NCBI GenBank assembly: GCA_014695255.1
Contig: JACJNX010000047.1
Span: 1-56,117 of the forward strand
Direction: 5' to 3'
DNA from: Cyanobacteria bacterium FACHB-63
Lineage (GTDB): Bacteria; Cyanobacteriota; Cyanobacteriia; Leptolyngbyales; Leptolyngbyaceae
Length of the DNA: 56,117 bases
The position numbers were made by a program, and so were the translations under genes. Shown piece by piece: positions 1-10,287 of this stretch; position 1 is the stretch's first letter, and every line of letters starts with the position of its first letter. The notes beneath the pieces are model-generated. The model was not told the DNA's origin. It did no database searches and was given only the letters and a program-made list of their open reading frames with translations.

Positions 1-115
1 GGTGGTGATGGCGGTGTGGACCCACGCTCATCCATCCCGAACTGAGTGGTGAAACGCATTTGCGGCGACGATAGTGAGAGGGTAGCCTCTTGTCAAAATA
101 GCTAGCTGCCAGGGT
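1..115 (+). rRNA. rrf: 5S ribosomal RNA (5' end cut by window edge)
   Basis: The stretch carries hallmark 5S elements: CATCCCGAACTGAG near 33-46, GTGAAACGCATTTGCGGCGA near 49-68, and the 3' strand of the closing helix (GCTAGCTGCCAGGG) near 101-114. The first few bases of the 5' strand lie outside the window. A strong terminator follows, so this is the end of an rRNA operon. The exact 3' end is estimated. Confidence 0.93.
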
Positions 116-121
116 ATCAAT

Positions 122-170
122 AACAAAAAGCCTTTCTGCAATTAATGTGTGGGAAGGCTTTTTGTTGTAG
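122..170 (+). terminator. rho-independent terminator of the rRNA operon
   Basis: An inverted repeat pairs AACAAAAAGCCTTTC (122-136) with GAAGGCTTTTTGTT (153-166), with one extra T on the left arm. The right arm ends in a T run. It sits directly after the 5S gene. Confidence 0.85.
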
Positions 171-412
171 ATTGAGTTCTTGGGGCTATTGATGGGCTTT
201 ATATGAGTCATTATTCGGTTTAGCGAGAGCGACAAATCAGGGACAACTATGAGACACAGCATTGTCTTTTGAAAGTATCCCTCGAATTTGTACTTGAACA
301 TTTTTAGACACGATCGCATTTTTCTCCTCTGTGGATCAATCCGCTTTCCCGAAGTTAGGCGAGTTCGTGTCAAATTCTTTAAACTAGAATAAGTGACTTT
401 GTTGGAGATGCT

Positions 413-1054
413 ATGACCACTACTGTGCAAACCGATGCGCGTGCCTTGTTCCAGGCTGCTTACGAGAATCGGTACACCTGGGACGAAAACTTCCCTGGTT
501 ATACGGCAGATGTGACTTACCGCGAAGACGACAAGACTTACCAGGCAAAATGTCGCATCAATGCGGATTTCACTTTTGATGTGACCGACATCGAAGAGGG
601 AGAAGGCAAGAAAGCAATTCATGGTCAGGTTTGGGAAATTGCCGTTCACCGGGTTCGTCGGGCGTTTGAAGAAGCTCACGGGAAGAATATTTTTACTTTA
701 GGTGCAACTGATCCCGACGGAGGCGTTGAGATCTTAGTCAGTGGTAAGTCGGAAGGCGATCGCTACAAAGTTCGCAACAATGAAGTGAGTCTTGTTCATC
801 GCCACATTCATGGAGTGGTTGTGACGATTAATACTTTTAGTAGTCATTACACTGGAAACGGCTATTTGTCGCATCGCTATGATTCGATCTACAGCGATCC
901 GAAAACCGGAGCCGTCAAAGGTGCGAGAAGTGAGTTTGAAGACCTTTACGAAGAAATTAGTGGATACTACATTCTGACGAGCCGCACGATTACAACTGAG
1001 CAGCACAAGAGCGAATTTCTGTTCACGAATGTGCTGCTATTAGAGCGGGCATAA
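413..1054 (+). CDS. DUF3386 family protein
   Basis: A 213-residue soluble protein recognised as the DUF3386 family, which is found in cyanobacteria and plants and has no established function. No signal peptide or membrane segment is visible. The N-terminal region is rich in acidic and aromatic residues, and a beta-rich middle follows (about residues 85-170). The ATG start has a GGAG sequence five bases upstream, which supports it. The gene stands alone about 240 bases after the rRNA terminator and 90 bases before nfu, on the same strand. The family call is from memory of its sequence pattern; the role is unknown. Confidence 0.75.
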   Translation: MTTTVQTDARALFQAAYENRYTWDENFPGYTADVTYREDDKTYQAKCRINADFTFDVTDIEEGEGKKAIHGQVWEIAVHRVRRAFEEAHGKNIFTLGATDPDGGVEILVSGKSEGDRYKVRNNEVSLVHRHIHGVVVTINTFSSHYTGNGYLSHRYDSIYSDPKTGAVKGARSEFEDLYEEISGYYILTSRTITTEQHKSEFLFTNVLLLERA

Positions 1055-1143
1055 GCCGTACTGGATCAAGTGCAGGATCCCGCGCTCTCTGAGCGATCAT
1101 TCAGAGTTAGGATAAAGGTTGTCAAGCTGTTAGAAGGTGAATT

Positions 1144-1380
1144 ATGTCTTTGACACTAACGCCCGAAAATGTGGAAACCGTTCTCGATGAACTGCGTCCG
1201 TATTTGATTTCGGACGGTGGTAACGTGGAATTGGTGGAATTGGACGGCCCGATCGTGAAACTGCGCTTACAAGGTGCGTGTGGAAGCTGTCCGAGTTCGA
1301 CCATGACCCTGAGAATGGGGATCGAACGCCGCTTGCGCGAGATGATTCCAGAAATTGCTGAAGTCGAACAAGTTTTGTAG
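1144..1380 (+). CDS. nfu: NifU C-terminal-domain iron-sulfur scaffold (Nfu type)
   Basis: A 78-residue protein made only of the NifU C-terminal domain. It has the CxxC pair (CGSC, about residues 46-49) that binds a bridging Fe-S cluster between two subunits. Small stand-alone Nfu proteins of this size are the normal cyanobacterial and plastid form and pass clusters to targets such as photosystem I. The ATG is preceded by GAAGGTGAATT, a usable ribosome binding site. The cysteine desulfurase that could feed it is at 19.8-21.0 kb and not in the same operon. The family call is firm; the recipient proteins are inferred. Confidence 0.92.
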   Translation: MSLTLTPENVETVLDELRPYLISDGGNVELVELDGPIVKLRLQGACGSCPSSTMTLRMGIERRLREMIPEIAEVEQVL

Positions 1381-1452
1381 GCAAATCCTCATATCGAAAG
1401 GGGAGGCAAGGGATAGACTATTAAAGGTCTAAACCTTTTGCCTCCATTTTTT

Positions 1453-3687
1453 ATGCCGTATCCGCTCCACGTTGCATTTATCTGGCATCAACATCAACCT
1501 CTATACAAAAGCCGAGGGGATGCCAACTATTACGCTCCGTCTGAAGGGCAGTATCGCTTGCCCTGGGTACGTCTTCATGGCACAAAAGATTATCTCGATT
1601 TAGTGTTGCTTCTAGAGCGCTATCCGAAATTGCATCAGACGGTAAATTTGGTACCGTCGCTGATGATGCAGATTGAAGATTATGTGGCAGGAACGGCACT
1701 CGATCCGTATTTGACGGCAACGGTTATGCCTGTGGAGCAGATCGATCGCGCGCTCAAAGAATTCGTAATTGAGCATTTCTTTGATGCGAATCGCCATACC
1801 TTGATTGCGCCGCATTCACGTTATGTGGAGCTTTACGAACAGCGACAAGATCGTGGACGGGGTTGGTGTTTAGAAAATTGGGATGCTCAAGATTTTAGTG
1901 ATTTACTCGCGTGGCATAACTTAGCGTGGATTGATCCCCTGTTTTGGGATGATCCGGAGATTGCGGCTTGGTTAGAGCAGGGGAAAGGCTTTACGCTGAG
2001 CGATCGACAGCGTATCATCGCGAAACACCGTGAAATCATGAGCCGCATTATTCCGCAGCATCGCAAAATGCAGGAATCGGGGCAGCTTGAGGTGACGACG
2101 ACTCCTTACACGCATCCGATTTTGCCTTTGTTGGCAGATACAAATTCGGGGCGAATCGCGGTTCCAAATATGACGCTACCGCAATCGCAGTTTCAGTATC
2201 CGGCAGACATTGAGCGGCATTTGAGAAAGGCATGGCTGATGTATGAGGATCGCTTTGGTCGATCGCCGCGGGGATTGTGGCCCTCGGAACAGTCGGTCAG
2301 TCCTGAGATGCTGCCGTATGTGGCGAAGCAGGGCTTCAATTGGCTGTGTTCGGATGAAGCCGTATTGGGCTGGTCGCTGAAATACTTCTTCCATCGAGAC
2401 GAAACTGGAAATGTTTATGATCCTGAGAAGTTGTATCGTCCGTACCGACTGGAAACCCCTGCGGGAGATTTAGCGATCGTGTTCCGCGATCACCGTCTGT
2501 CGGATTTGATTGGCTTTACATATAGTGCAATGGAGCCAAAACGAGCGGTTAGTGATTTGGTGGGGCATTTGGAGGCGATCGCACGATCGTTGAAACCGAA
2601 CAATGATCAGCCTTGGTTAGTGACGATCGCATTAGACGGTGAAAACTGTTGGGAATTCTATCCGCAGGACGGTAAACCGTTCCTGGAAATGCTTTATCAA
2701 ACGCTGAGTGATCACACTGATATCAAATTAGTGACTGTTTCGGAGTTTATTGAGCAATTCCCGCCAACCGAGACAATTCCAGCCAATCAGCTTCATAGTG
2801 GATCATGGGTGGATGGAAGTTTCACTACTTGGATCGGAGATCCAGCCAAAAATCGAGCTTGGGACTTACTGACCGCCGCAAGACAAACATTAGTGAATCA
2901 TCCTGAAGCAACCGAGGAGAACAATCCTGAAGCTTGGGAAGCACTCTACGCAGCAGAAGGATCAGATTGGTTTTGGTGGTTTGGAGAAGGACATTCCTCA
3001 AATCAGGATGCAATGTTTGACCAACTGTTTCGAGAGCATTTAGCGGCGTTGTACCGATCGCTCAATGAACCTGTTCCCGAAAATGTGCGTCGTCCGGTCG
3101 AAGTGCATGAAGCACGGGGCGATAGTGCGCCACAAGGATTTATTCATCCTATGATCAACGGTCGCGGAGATGAGCAGGATTGGGACAAAGCAGGACGAAT
3201 TGAAGTTGGCGGTGCACGGGGAACAATGCACCAAAGTAGTGCAATTCAGCGACTCTGGTATGGTGTCGATCACTTGAATTTCTATCTGCGCTTGGACTTG
3301 CAGACCGGAGTACAAATCGGCAAGGATGTTCCAACAGAGCTAAATCTCTTTTGGTATTACGCCAATCAACCCATGCACAATAGTCCAATTCCATTGGTTG
3401 ATGTTCCGAATCAAGCGCCTTTGAACTATCACTTCCATCATCATCTGGGTGTGAACCTGCTGACTCAAACAATTTGGTTGCAGGAAGCAGGTGAATTTTT
3501 CCGATGGCAGTCGAGAGCTAGCCGCGCTCAAGTGGGAGTCGATCTCTGTGTTGAACTTGCGATTCCGTGGGCGGATCTGCAAGTTCAACCCGACTATTCG
3601 CTGCAACTGATTGCGGTGTTTTCAGAAGGCGGACGGTATCGGCAAGTGCTGCCGGAAGATGGAGTGGTTGCGATCGTGGTTCCGTAA
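1453..3687 (+). CDS. GH57 family glycoside hydrolase
   Basis: Glycoside hydrolase family 57 protein (alpha-amylase/branching-enzyme class) of 744 residues. It opens with HVAFIWHQHQP, the family's first conserved region. WPSE places the expected nucleophile at Glu279, and LDGENCW places the expected acid Asp at about 395. After the catalytic barrel, a C-terminal region of about 180 residues is probably a beta-sandwich domain. The open frame extends 15 bases upstream to a TTG, but the ATG at 1453 directly precedes the conserved N-terminus and is preferred. The substrate is probably an alpha-glucan such as glycogen, but the exact activity (hydrolase, branching enzyme or transferase) cannot be read from the sequence. 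Confidence 0.9.
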   Translation: MPYPLHVAFIWHQHQPLYKSRGDANYYAPSEGQYRLPWVRLHGTKDYLDLVLLLERYPKLHQTVNLVPSLMMQIEDYVAGTALDPYLTATVMPVEQIDRALKEFVIEHFFDANRHTLIAPHSRYVELYEQRQDRGRGWCLENWDAQDFSDLLAWHNLAWIDPLFWDDPEIAAWLEQGKGFTLSDRQRIIAKHREIMSRIIPQHRKMQESGQLEVTTTPYTHPILPLLADTNSGRIAVPNMTLPQSQFQYPADIERHLRKAWLMYEDRFGRSPRGLWPSEQSVSPEMLPYVAKQGFNWLCSDEAVLGWSLKYFFHRDETGNVYDPEKLYRPYRLETPAGDLAIVFRDHRLSDLIGFTYSAMEPKRAVSDLVGHLEAIARSLKPNNDQPWLVTIALDGENCWEFYPQDGKPFLEMLYQTLSDHTDIKLVTVSEFIEQFPPTETIPANQLHSGSWVDGSFTTWIGDPAKNRAWDLLTAARQTLVNHPEATEENNPEAWEALYAAEGSDWFWWFGEGHSSNQDAMFDQLFREHLAALYRSLNEPVPENVRRPVEVHEARGDSAPQGFIHPMINGRGDEQDWDKAGRIEVGGARGTMHQSSAIQRLWYGVDHLNFYLRLDLQTGVQIGKDVPTELNLFWYYANQPMHNSPIPLVDVPNQAPLNYHFHHHLGVNLLTQTIWLQEAGEFFRWQSRASRAQVGVDLCVELAIPWADLQVQPDYSLQLIAVFSEGGRYRQVLPEDGVVAIVVP

Positions 3688-3763
3688 AAATAGGCGATCG
3701 TCTGATTGGTTGGGCGATCGCTCCTTGTTAAACTAAGAACACTCACTTGTAGGATCAGCATCG

Positions 3764-4390
3764 ATGCCTGCCATTTCCCCGTCAGCTTCAATCCAGCCGC
3801 GTCTCTATACGCCAGAAGAATACCTTGCTTTGGAAGATCAAGCAGAATTCCGAAGCGAATACCGACAAGGAGAAATTGTGCCGATGGCAGGAGGGACGAC
3901 CAATCACAACAGAATTTCTCTCAATGTGGCAGGCAAGCTAAACTCTGTGTTTGTTGAGCAGGATTACGATGTCTTCATCGCAGATGTAAAACTGTGGATT
4001 CCTCAAGAGCAGTTGTATACCTATCCGGATGTGATGGTTGTGGTCGGTGAGGTAGAGTATCACAACCATCGTCAAGATATTATTTTGAATCCTCAAGCGA
4101 TCATTGAGGTGTTATCGAAATCAACAGAAGATTACGACCGATTAGGAAAATTTGCCATTTACCGCACGATTCCTAGCTTTATTGAATACGTTCCAATTAA
4201 CCAGAATCGAATTCAGATTGAGCATTTCACAAAACAAGCCGCGAAACGTTGGTCACTTCAGGATATAGACGCACAGGATCAAGAGCTTCAACTCGAAAGC
4301 TTTCCATTTGCGATGAGTTTAGATGCAATTTATCGAAAAGTGAATTTTGCAGAAGCTGAAACCAGTCAGAAAAATGATTTAGATAAATGA
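3764..4390 (+). CDS. Uma2 family (DUF820) putative endonuclease
   Basis: A 208-residue member of the Uma2/DUF820 family, a PD-(D/E)XK-like nuclease fold greatly expanded in cyanobacteria with no firmly known role. Visible landmarks are YTPEEYLALE near the N-terminus, YPDVMVVVGE (catalytic Asp region) and AIIEVLSKST with the YDRLGKFAIY segment. The following segment normally reads 'EYW'; here it is FIEYV. The C-terminal ~50 residues are charged and variable. The gene converges on enolase, with a hairpin between them. A second, diverged Uma2 gene lies at 39.2-39.8 kb. Confidence 0.85.
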   Translation: MPAISPSASIQPRLYTPEEYLALEDQAEFRSEYRQGEIVPMAGGTTNHNRISLNVAGKLNSVFVEQDYDVFIADVKLWIPQEQLYTYPDVMVVVGEVEYHNHRQDIILNPQAIIEVLSKSTEDYDRLGKFAIYRTIPSFIEYVPINQNRIQIEHFTKQAAKRWSLQDIDAQDQELQLESFPFAMSLDAIYRKVNFAEAETSQKNDLDK

Positions 4391-4418
4391 GGAGCGATGT
4401 CCGCGATCGCATCGCTCC
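4391..4418. terminator. hairpin shared by convergent Uma2 and eno genes
   Basis: Perfect 9-bp arms GGAGCGATG (4391-4399) and CATCGCTCC (4410-4418) enclose a loop holding a HIP1-type GCGATCG. It lies one base after the Uma2 stop and ten bases before the eno stop, so it can serve both strands. There is no long T run, so termination strength is uncertain. Confidence 0.55.
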
Positions 4419-4427
4419 CGTATTCAC

Positions 4428-5852
<1,425 letters not shown>

Positions 5853-5911
5853 TCAGGATTAAATTCAATCTGGACAGTACACTCGATTAGGTTCTGTAAG
5901 GAGTGAAAGCG

Positions 5912-7048
5912 GTGGGACTGGGTAAATGGATTGGGTTTCTAGCGTTTGCGATCGCGCTCTACATTTTGTGGGAGCTTCGCCAGGTGTTGCTGCTGGTGTT
6001 TGCTGCCGTGGTGTTTGCGACGGCGCTGAGTAGCTTGGCGAAGTCTTTGCAGCGATTCGGACTCAAGCGTGGAGGAGCGGTGCTGATTTCGATCGTGACG
6101 CTGTTGGTGTTAATGGCTTTGTTCATCGGGCTGATTGTGCCACCGTTTATCACTCAGTTTCAGCAGTTAGTCGAACTGGTGCCGCGAGGACTCGATCGAG
6201 TGCAAAGCTGGTTTGATCAGATGCAGCAGATGGTTCCAGGATATTCGCAGTATATGCCTGGTGTGGATGACTTAGTGCGGCAGATTCAACCGTTGGCGAC
6301 TAGGGTTGTGGGAAATTTCTTCGCGCTGTTCTCGAATGCATTAACGGTGCTATTGAATATTCTATTGGTATTAATTTTGACGATTATGTTGTTGATTAAT
6401 CCTCAACCGTATCGCCAGGGATTCATTGCACTATTTCCTTCGTTTTACCGGAGGCGAGCCGATCGCATTCTCTCACTGTGCGAAGTGTCGCTGGTGAACT
6501 GGATCATCGGGATTTTGATCAATATGGTTGTGATCGGGTTAGTGAGCGGGATCGCGCTGCTGATCTTGGGTGTGCCGCTGGTGTTGGCGAATGCGCTTCT
6601 AGCGGGATTGTTAGAGGCAATTCCGAATGTAGGTCCAGTGTTGAGTGTGATTCCCCCGATCGCAGTCGCACTTCTCGATGCACCGTGGAAAGCGGTTGCC
6701 GTTTTGATTGTCTACATTTTGATTCAGCAGCTTGAACAGTATCTACTGGTTCCGTTTGTGATGTCGCGGCAGGTGGCACTTTTGCCCGCAGTCACGTTAA
6801 TTTCGCAGGTCGTATTTGCCATTTCCTTTGGGTTTCTCGGTCTGTTTTTAGCGATTCCACTGGTGATTGTGGGACAGATTTGGATACGAGAAGCATTGGT
6901 ACACGACGTTCTCGATCGCTGGCGCAAAGATGAACTTGAGGCAGAGTTAATTGATTATGCAGAGCCAGACTTGCAGCAGCTTCCAGAAGCGAAAGCCGGG
7001 ATTGATTCACCCGAAGAAACTCACAGCGACGAGGAAGGTTCGCGGTAA
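5912..7048 (+). CDS. AI-2E family transporter (PerM/YdiK-like)
   Basis: A polytopic membrane protein of about 378 residues in the AI-2E exporter/PerM family. Hydrophobic segments lie at the N-terminus (two), at about 55-80 and 140-165, and in a group of four or five across 195-330. The family motif is visible around EAIPNVGPVLSVIPP. The C-terminal 50 residues are acidic and cytoplasmic. An earlier GTG (5903) overlaps the Shine-Dalgarno AAGGAG, while the in-frame GTG at 5912 sits 8 bases downstream of it and is the better start. The family name comes from one member; the substrate here is unknown. Confidence 0.88.
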   Translation: MGLGKWIGFLAFAIALYILWELRQVLLLVFAAVVFATALSSLAKSLQRFGLKRGGAVLISIVTLLVLMALFIGLIVPPFITQFQQLVELVPRGLDRVQSWFDQMQQMVPGYSQYMPGVDDLVRQIQPLATRVVGNFFALFSNALTVLLNILLVLILTIMLLINPQPYRQGFIALFPSFYRRRADRILSLCEVSLVNWIIGILINMVVIGLVSGIALLILGVPLVLANALLAGLLEAIPNVGPVLSVIPPIAVALLDAPWKAVAVLIVYILIQQLEQYLLVPFVMSRQVALLPAVTLISQVVFAISFGFLGLFLAIPLVIVGQIWIREALVHDVLDRWRKDELEAELIDYAEPDLQQLPEAKAGIDSPEETHSDEEGSR

Positions 7049-7084
7049 ACTGATTCCTGTGTCACATCTGGGATGTTCTGAATT

Positions 7085-7504
7085 ATGAGAGCGTGGATTG
7101 CGGTTGCACTGTCGGCAGTCATTTGGTTAACGGGCATCTCGGACGCGTGGGCGTTGGTTCAAATCAAGCTATCGAACTTGTCGTATCGAGAATGTTCGGC
7201 GGAGATGTCGAAAGGCGCAGTCACAGCAGGCGGTGTACCGCAATCAGCGCGGTGTTTTATTGTGTTTGGCAAGGCAACCAATCCCACGAATAAAACGATC
7301 GTCAATGCCGATATTTTCGGACGGATTTATGATGCGAATGACGATCCGATCATCGAGAACCGTACTCGACTAGGCGCGATCGAGGAAGTTCCGCCGGGTG
7401 TGAGTGAGTTTGAGTTTCAGGTGAATGTGCCTGAAAACCAACCGTTACCGTTGAAGTTGTTGCAGTTTAAAGCAGCAGGATTTACTGGGACTGTGAGACG
7501 TTAG
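7085..7504 (+). CDS. small exported protein, unknown function
   Basis: A 139-residue protein with a clear signal peptide (about residues 1-23, ending in DAWA). The mature part is a small predicted beta domain resembling FxLYD-type folds: residues 55-110 include VFGKATNPTNKTIVNADIFG and a PPGVSEFEF segment. Two cysteines (in REC and ARCF) could form a disulfide after export. It starts 36 bases after the permease gene on the same strand, so co-transcription is possible. I do not recognise a named family with confidence. Confidence 0.7.
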   Translation: MRAWIAVALSAVIWLTGISDAWALVQIKLSNLSYRECSAEMSKGAVTAGGVPQSARCFIVFGKATNPTNKTIVNADIFGRIYDANDDPIIENRTRLGAIEEVPPGVSEFEFQVNVPENQPLPLKLLQFKAAGFTGTVRR

Positions 7505-7591
7505 GCGTGGATTGCCCATCGGCAAAAGTTTAGCCGTTTTAAGCGCTAAACGTGATACAAGGGTTAAGCGCTCTTGTTGCACTGTGGATTC

Positions 7592-8614
7592 ATGCAAACG
7601 CCTTCATCTTTTCAGGTTATCTTCACAGCATCGCCCGAATTTGCTCAAGCTGCATTGAACGAAATTCAGCAAATCGATCGAGGCTCAAAATTGCTGCAAT
7701 GGCTTGATCAAGGAGTTGGTTTAATTCAATTAGACACTCTAGATTTTCGCGATTTAGTGCCTCGAATTCTAAAGACAAAGGCTGCATTCGTCAGACATCT
7801 TTGCCCGGTGAATGACAGAATTCCGCTTGAAATTACACCGTTAAGAGCGACGATCGCGGCTCAGATTTCTTTGTTTGATCGAGCTGAAACGCTTTCAATT
7901 CAAATTCGTTCTTCTACTAAAAACATCAATCGCTCCGAACTTAGAAATGCTCTTGTCGAGGATCTAATCGATGCAGGCTTCAAGGTGGAGGCAAAAAATC
8001 CAACTCAAATTATCTCCATTTTTTGTGATAGCACGACTGCTTATCTAGGATTTTCTAACGCTTCAGAGAATCTCAGTAATTGGGCAGGCGGAATGCACCG
8101 ATTTGCACACGAAGACGATCAGATCTCTAGAGCCGAATTTAAATTGCTCGAAGCGATCGACGTTTTCAATCTCAATCTACCGATCTCAGGATTGGCGCTC
8201 GATCTCGGTGCAAGTCCGGGTGGTTGGACAAGAATTCTGAGAAAGCTCGGTTTATCAGTGGTTGCCGTCGATCCGGGTGATTTAGCCGAATCGCTACAGA
8301 CTGATCTAAACATCACACATCATCGACAACTTGTACAACAGTATTTACCAAACTGCCGCGATCGCTTTGATCTCATCGTCAATGATATGAGAATGGATGC
8401 CGTTGACTCTGCAAGAAACATGATTGCAGCGAGTAAAACGCTTAAGGAAAATGGAATGGCGATCATGACTCTGAAATTACCCAGTAAAGGAGTAAAGAGC
8501 GTGATTGGGAACGCGATCTCGCTGCTCGAAAACAATTACGAAGTGATTGGAATTAGAAATCTATTTCACAATCGCCAAGAAGTGACCGTTGCGATGCGAG
8601 CAGCGCCAGAATAA
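7592..8614 (+). CDS. FtsJ/RlmM-like SAM-dependent RNA methyltransferase
   Basis: A 340-residue protein with a C-terminal Rossmann methyltransferase domain (about residues 200-335). The SAM-binding motif is LDLGASPGGWT, followed by VVAVDPGD, a catalytic-type FDLIVNDMRMD and a late lysine in MTLKLPSKG; this resembles the K-D-K-E set of FtsJ/RlmM 2'-O-methyltransferases. The N-terminal ~180 residues look like a THUMP-like RNA-binding region. By analogy with RlmM it may methylate 23S rRNA, but the target is inferred. The ATG at 7592 is preferred over a TTG 18 bases upstream. Confidence 0.8.
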   Translation: MQTPSSFQVIFTASPEFAQAALNEIQQIDRGSKLLQWLDQGVGLIQLDTLDFRDLVPRILKTKAAFVRHLCPVNDRIPLEITPLRATIAAQISLFDRAETLSIQIRSSTKNINRSELRNALVEDLIDAGFKVEAKNPTQIISIFCDSTTAYLGFSNASENLSNWAGGMHRFAHEDDQISRAEFKLLEAIDVFNLNLPISGLALDLGASPGGWTRILRKLGLSVVAVDPGDLAESLQTDLNITHHRQLVQQYLPNCRDRFDLIVNDMRMDAVDSARNMIAASKTLKENGMAIMTLKLPSKGVKSVIGNAISLLENNYEVIGIRNLFHNRQEVTVAMRAAPE

Positions 8615-8631
8615 CCCCCAATACGACGAAA

Positions 8632-8659
8632 CCTCCCAACGCTGACGGGGCGCGGGAGG
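8632..8659. terminator. GC-rich hairpin between convergent genes
   Basis: CCTCCC (8632-8637) pairs with GGGAGG (8654-8659), and an inner CGC/GCG helix extends the stem. It lies between the convergent methyltransferase and rpsD genes. No T run follows on either strand, so the terminator call is tentative. Confidence 0.45.
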
Positions 8660-8709
8660 CTGTCAAAGATATTCAATTGCCGCGGAGAATATCAATTTCG
8701 GAAAAAATC

Positions 8710-9318
8710 TTACGCCTGACGTGAGTAATACTCAACGACCAGCAGTTCATTAATTTGCAGGGCCACCCATTCGCGATCGATGACACTGTTCACTTTCCCA
8801 GTCATCTTGTTCTTGTCGAACTCCAAATGACTTGGCAAGTTAGACAAACCCGGATACTGCAGGTTTGCTTCGACCAATTTGCGAGAGCGATCGCGATCGC
8901 GCACCGCAACCACATCTCCCGGACGGCAGTTATAGCTCGCAATGTCTACAACTTTGCCGTTGACCGTAACGTGACCGTGATTCACCAGTTGACGTGCGCC
9001 GGGAATCGTCGGAGCCATTCCTAAACGGAACACTGTGTTATCTAACCGCATTTCCAGCAGTTGCAAGAGTACCTGTCCGGTCGAACCTGCTGCACGGCGG
9101 GCTTTGCGCACGTAGCGAAGCAGTTGTTTTTCGCTGACTCCATAGTTGAAGCGAAGCTTTTGCTTTTCTTCTAGACGAACTGCATATTCTGAGCGCTTCT
9201 TACGCGCTTGTCCGTGTTGTCCGGGTGGATAGGCGCGGCGTGCAGATTTACGGGTGAGTCCGGGAAGATCTCCCAGACGACGGGTGATTCTAAGGCGAGG
9301 GCCTCGATATCGCGACAT
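8710..9318 (-). CDS. rpsD: 30S ribosomal protein S4
   Basis: Ribosomal protein S4, 202 residues, which binds 16S rRNA early in 30S assembly. It begins [21 protein letters not shown] and has the S4 RNA-binding domain at about residues 90-150 ([27 protein letters not shown]). Length and sequence are typical of the cyanobacterial and plastid protein. In cyanobacteria rpsD commonly stands alone, as here. moaB lies 71 bases upstream on the same strand. Confidence 0.97.
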   Translation of the reverse strand: MSRYRGPRLRITRRLGDLPGLTRKSARRAYPPGQHGQARKKRSEYAVRLEEKQKLRFNYGVSEKQLLRYVRKARRAAGSTGQVLLQLLEMRLDNTVFRLGMAPTIPGARQLVNHGHVTVNGKVVDIASYNCRPGDVVAVRDRDRSRKLVEANLQYPGLSNLPSHLEFDKNKMTGKVNSVIDREWVALQINELLVVEYYSRQA

Positions 9319-9389
9319 TGAACGTTCCTCGTTTGACTCGGAGATTTAAACAACTTTTCTAGTATACGACGCAGAATTCGCGGCTTCAA

Positions 9390-9884
9390 TTATTTTTTCA
9401 ATTGAGTGACCAGATGCACTAATTCCGGCAAAATTAATTGCTCTACTGCCAGTTTTACTGCATTCGATGAGCCGGGAAGCGAAAAAATCAGCTTGTTTGA
9501 ATATACTCCGGCGATCGCTCTCGATGCGATCGCTCTTGATCCGATTTCAGCATAGCTCAGCGATCGAAAGATTTCCCCAAATCCGGGCAGCGTTTTTTCG
9601 AGGAGTTGTTCGATCGCGTCGTAGGTGGTGTCTCTTGGGGCGATGCCTGTTCCACCACTGAGAATCACCGCATCAACCTCGGATAGAGTTGCGAATTGAG
9701 CACGGATTTGATCGGGTTCATCGGGTACGATCGCATAACGCGCGATCGTGTGACCGGATTGTTTGAGCAGCGCTTGGATTAGTTGACCACTGCGATCGGT
9801 TTCGATCGTGCGGGTGTCGCTGACGGTAATCACGGCACAGGAAACGACGATCGCAGCTTTATCCGGGTGGGGTTGATGCGCCAT
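9390..9884 (-). CDS. moaB: molybdenum cofactor biosynthesis protein B
   Basis: A 164-residue MoaB/MogA-fold protein of molybdopterin biosynthesis. The molybdopterin-binding signature is SGGTGIAPRDTT, followed by the LPGFGEIFRSLSY and ASRAIAG segments and a closing LPGSSNAVKLAVEQLI. The length fits MoaB rather than the longer MoeA or CinA proteins. Its ATG overlaps the psb28 stop by one base (TAATG on the minus strand), which suggests translational coupling. The overlap is direct; a functional link between a photosystem gene and Moco synthesis is not implied. Confidence 0.9.
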   Translation of the reverse strand: MAHQPHPDKAAIVVSCAVITVSDTRTIETDRSGQLIQALLKQSGHTIARYAIVPDEPDQIRAQFATLSEVDAVILSGGTGIAPRDTTYDAIEQLLEKTLPGFGEIFRSLSYAEIGSRAIASRAIAGVYSNKLIFSLPGSSNAVKLAVEQLILPELVHLVTQLKK

Positions 9885-10219
9885 TACGACTTGGTAAAGC
9901 CGAGATCGTTGGATTCAGCATAGCGATTCATAAACCGCATAAAGCGATCCCAGTCTTCAGCAGATCTAATGATATAGGTAGCTTCGAGTGCCGCAGGTTG
10001 ACCGTTGATGAATTTGGCTTTGACTTCGCGAGTGAGCAGTTCGCCTTCTTCGTCGATCATGTACATTCCGGTAATGCTATCGGTCTTTTCGGCTTCCAGT
10101 GCTTTTGGCTTCTCAAAGATGAAGGTGGCGGCTCCGTTGGTTCCATCTTTTGAGCGGGTTAAACGAACATCTGGAATGACTTCTTCGGTAATGCCTCTTG
10201 AAAATTGGATTTCTGCCAT
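9884..10219 (-). CDS. psb28: photosystem II protein Psb28
   Basis: Psb28, 111 residues, a cytoplasmic-side accessory protein that associates with photosystem II assembly intermediates (CP47-containing complexes). The N-terminus [20 protein letters not shown] and the FIFEKP and YMIDEEGEL segments are typical, and no membrane span is present. It is first of a two-gene unit with moaB, overlapping by one base. Confidence 0.95.
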   Translation of the reverse strand: MAEIQFSRGITEEVIPDVRLTRSKDGTNGAATFIFEKPKALEAEKTDSITGMYMIDEEGELLTREVKAKFINGQPAALEATYIIRSAEDWDRFMRFMNRYAESNDLGFTKS

Positions 10220-10287
10220 GATGCGAATCGATGAGTTTTTTGGATTTGCTCTATTCTCCCACCTTTGCGGAACTTAACAAAGGCTTC

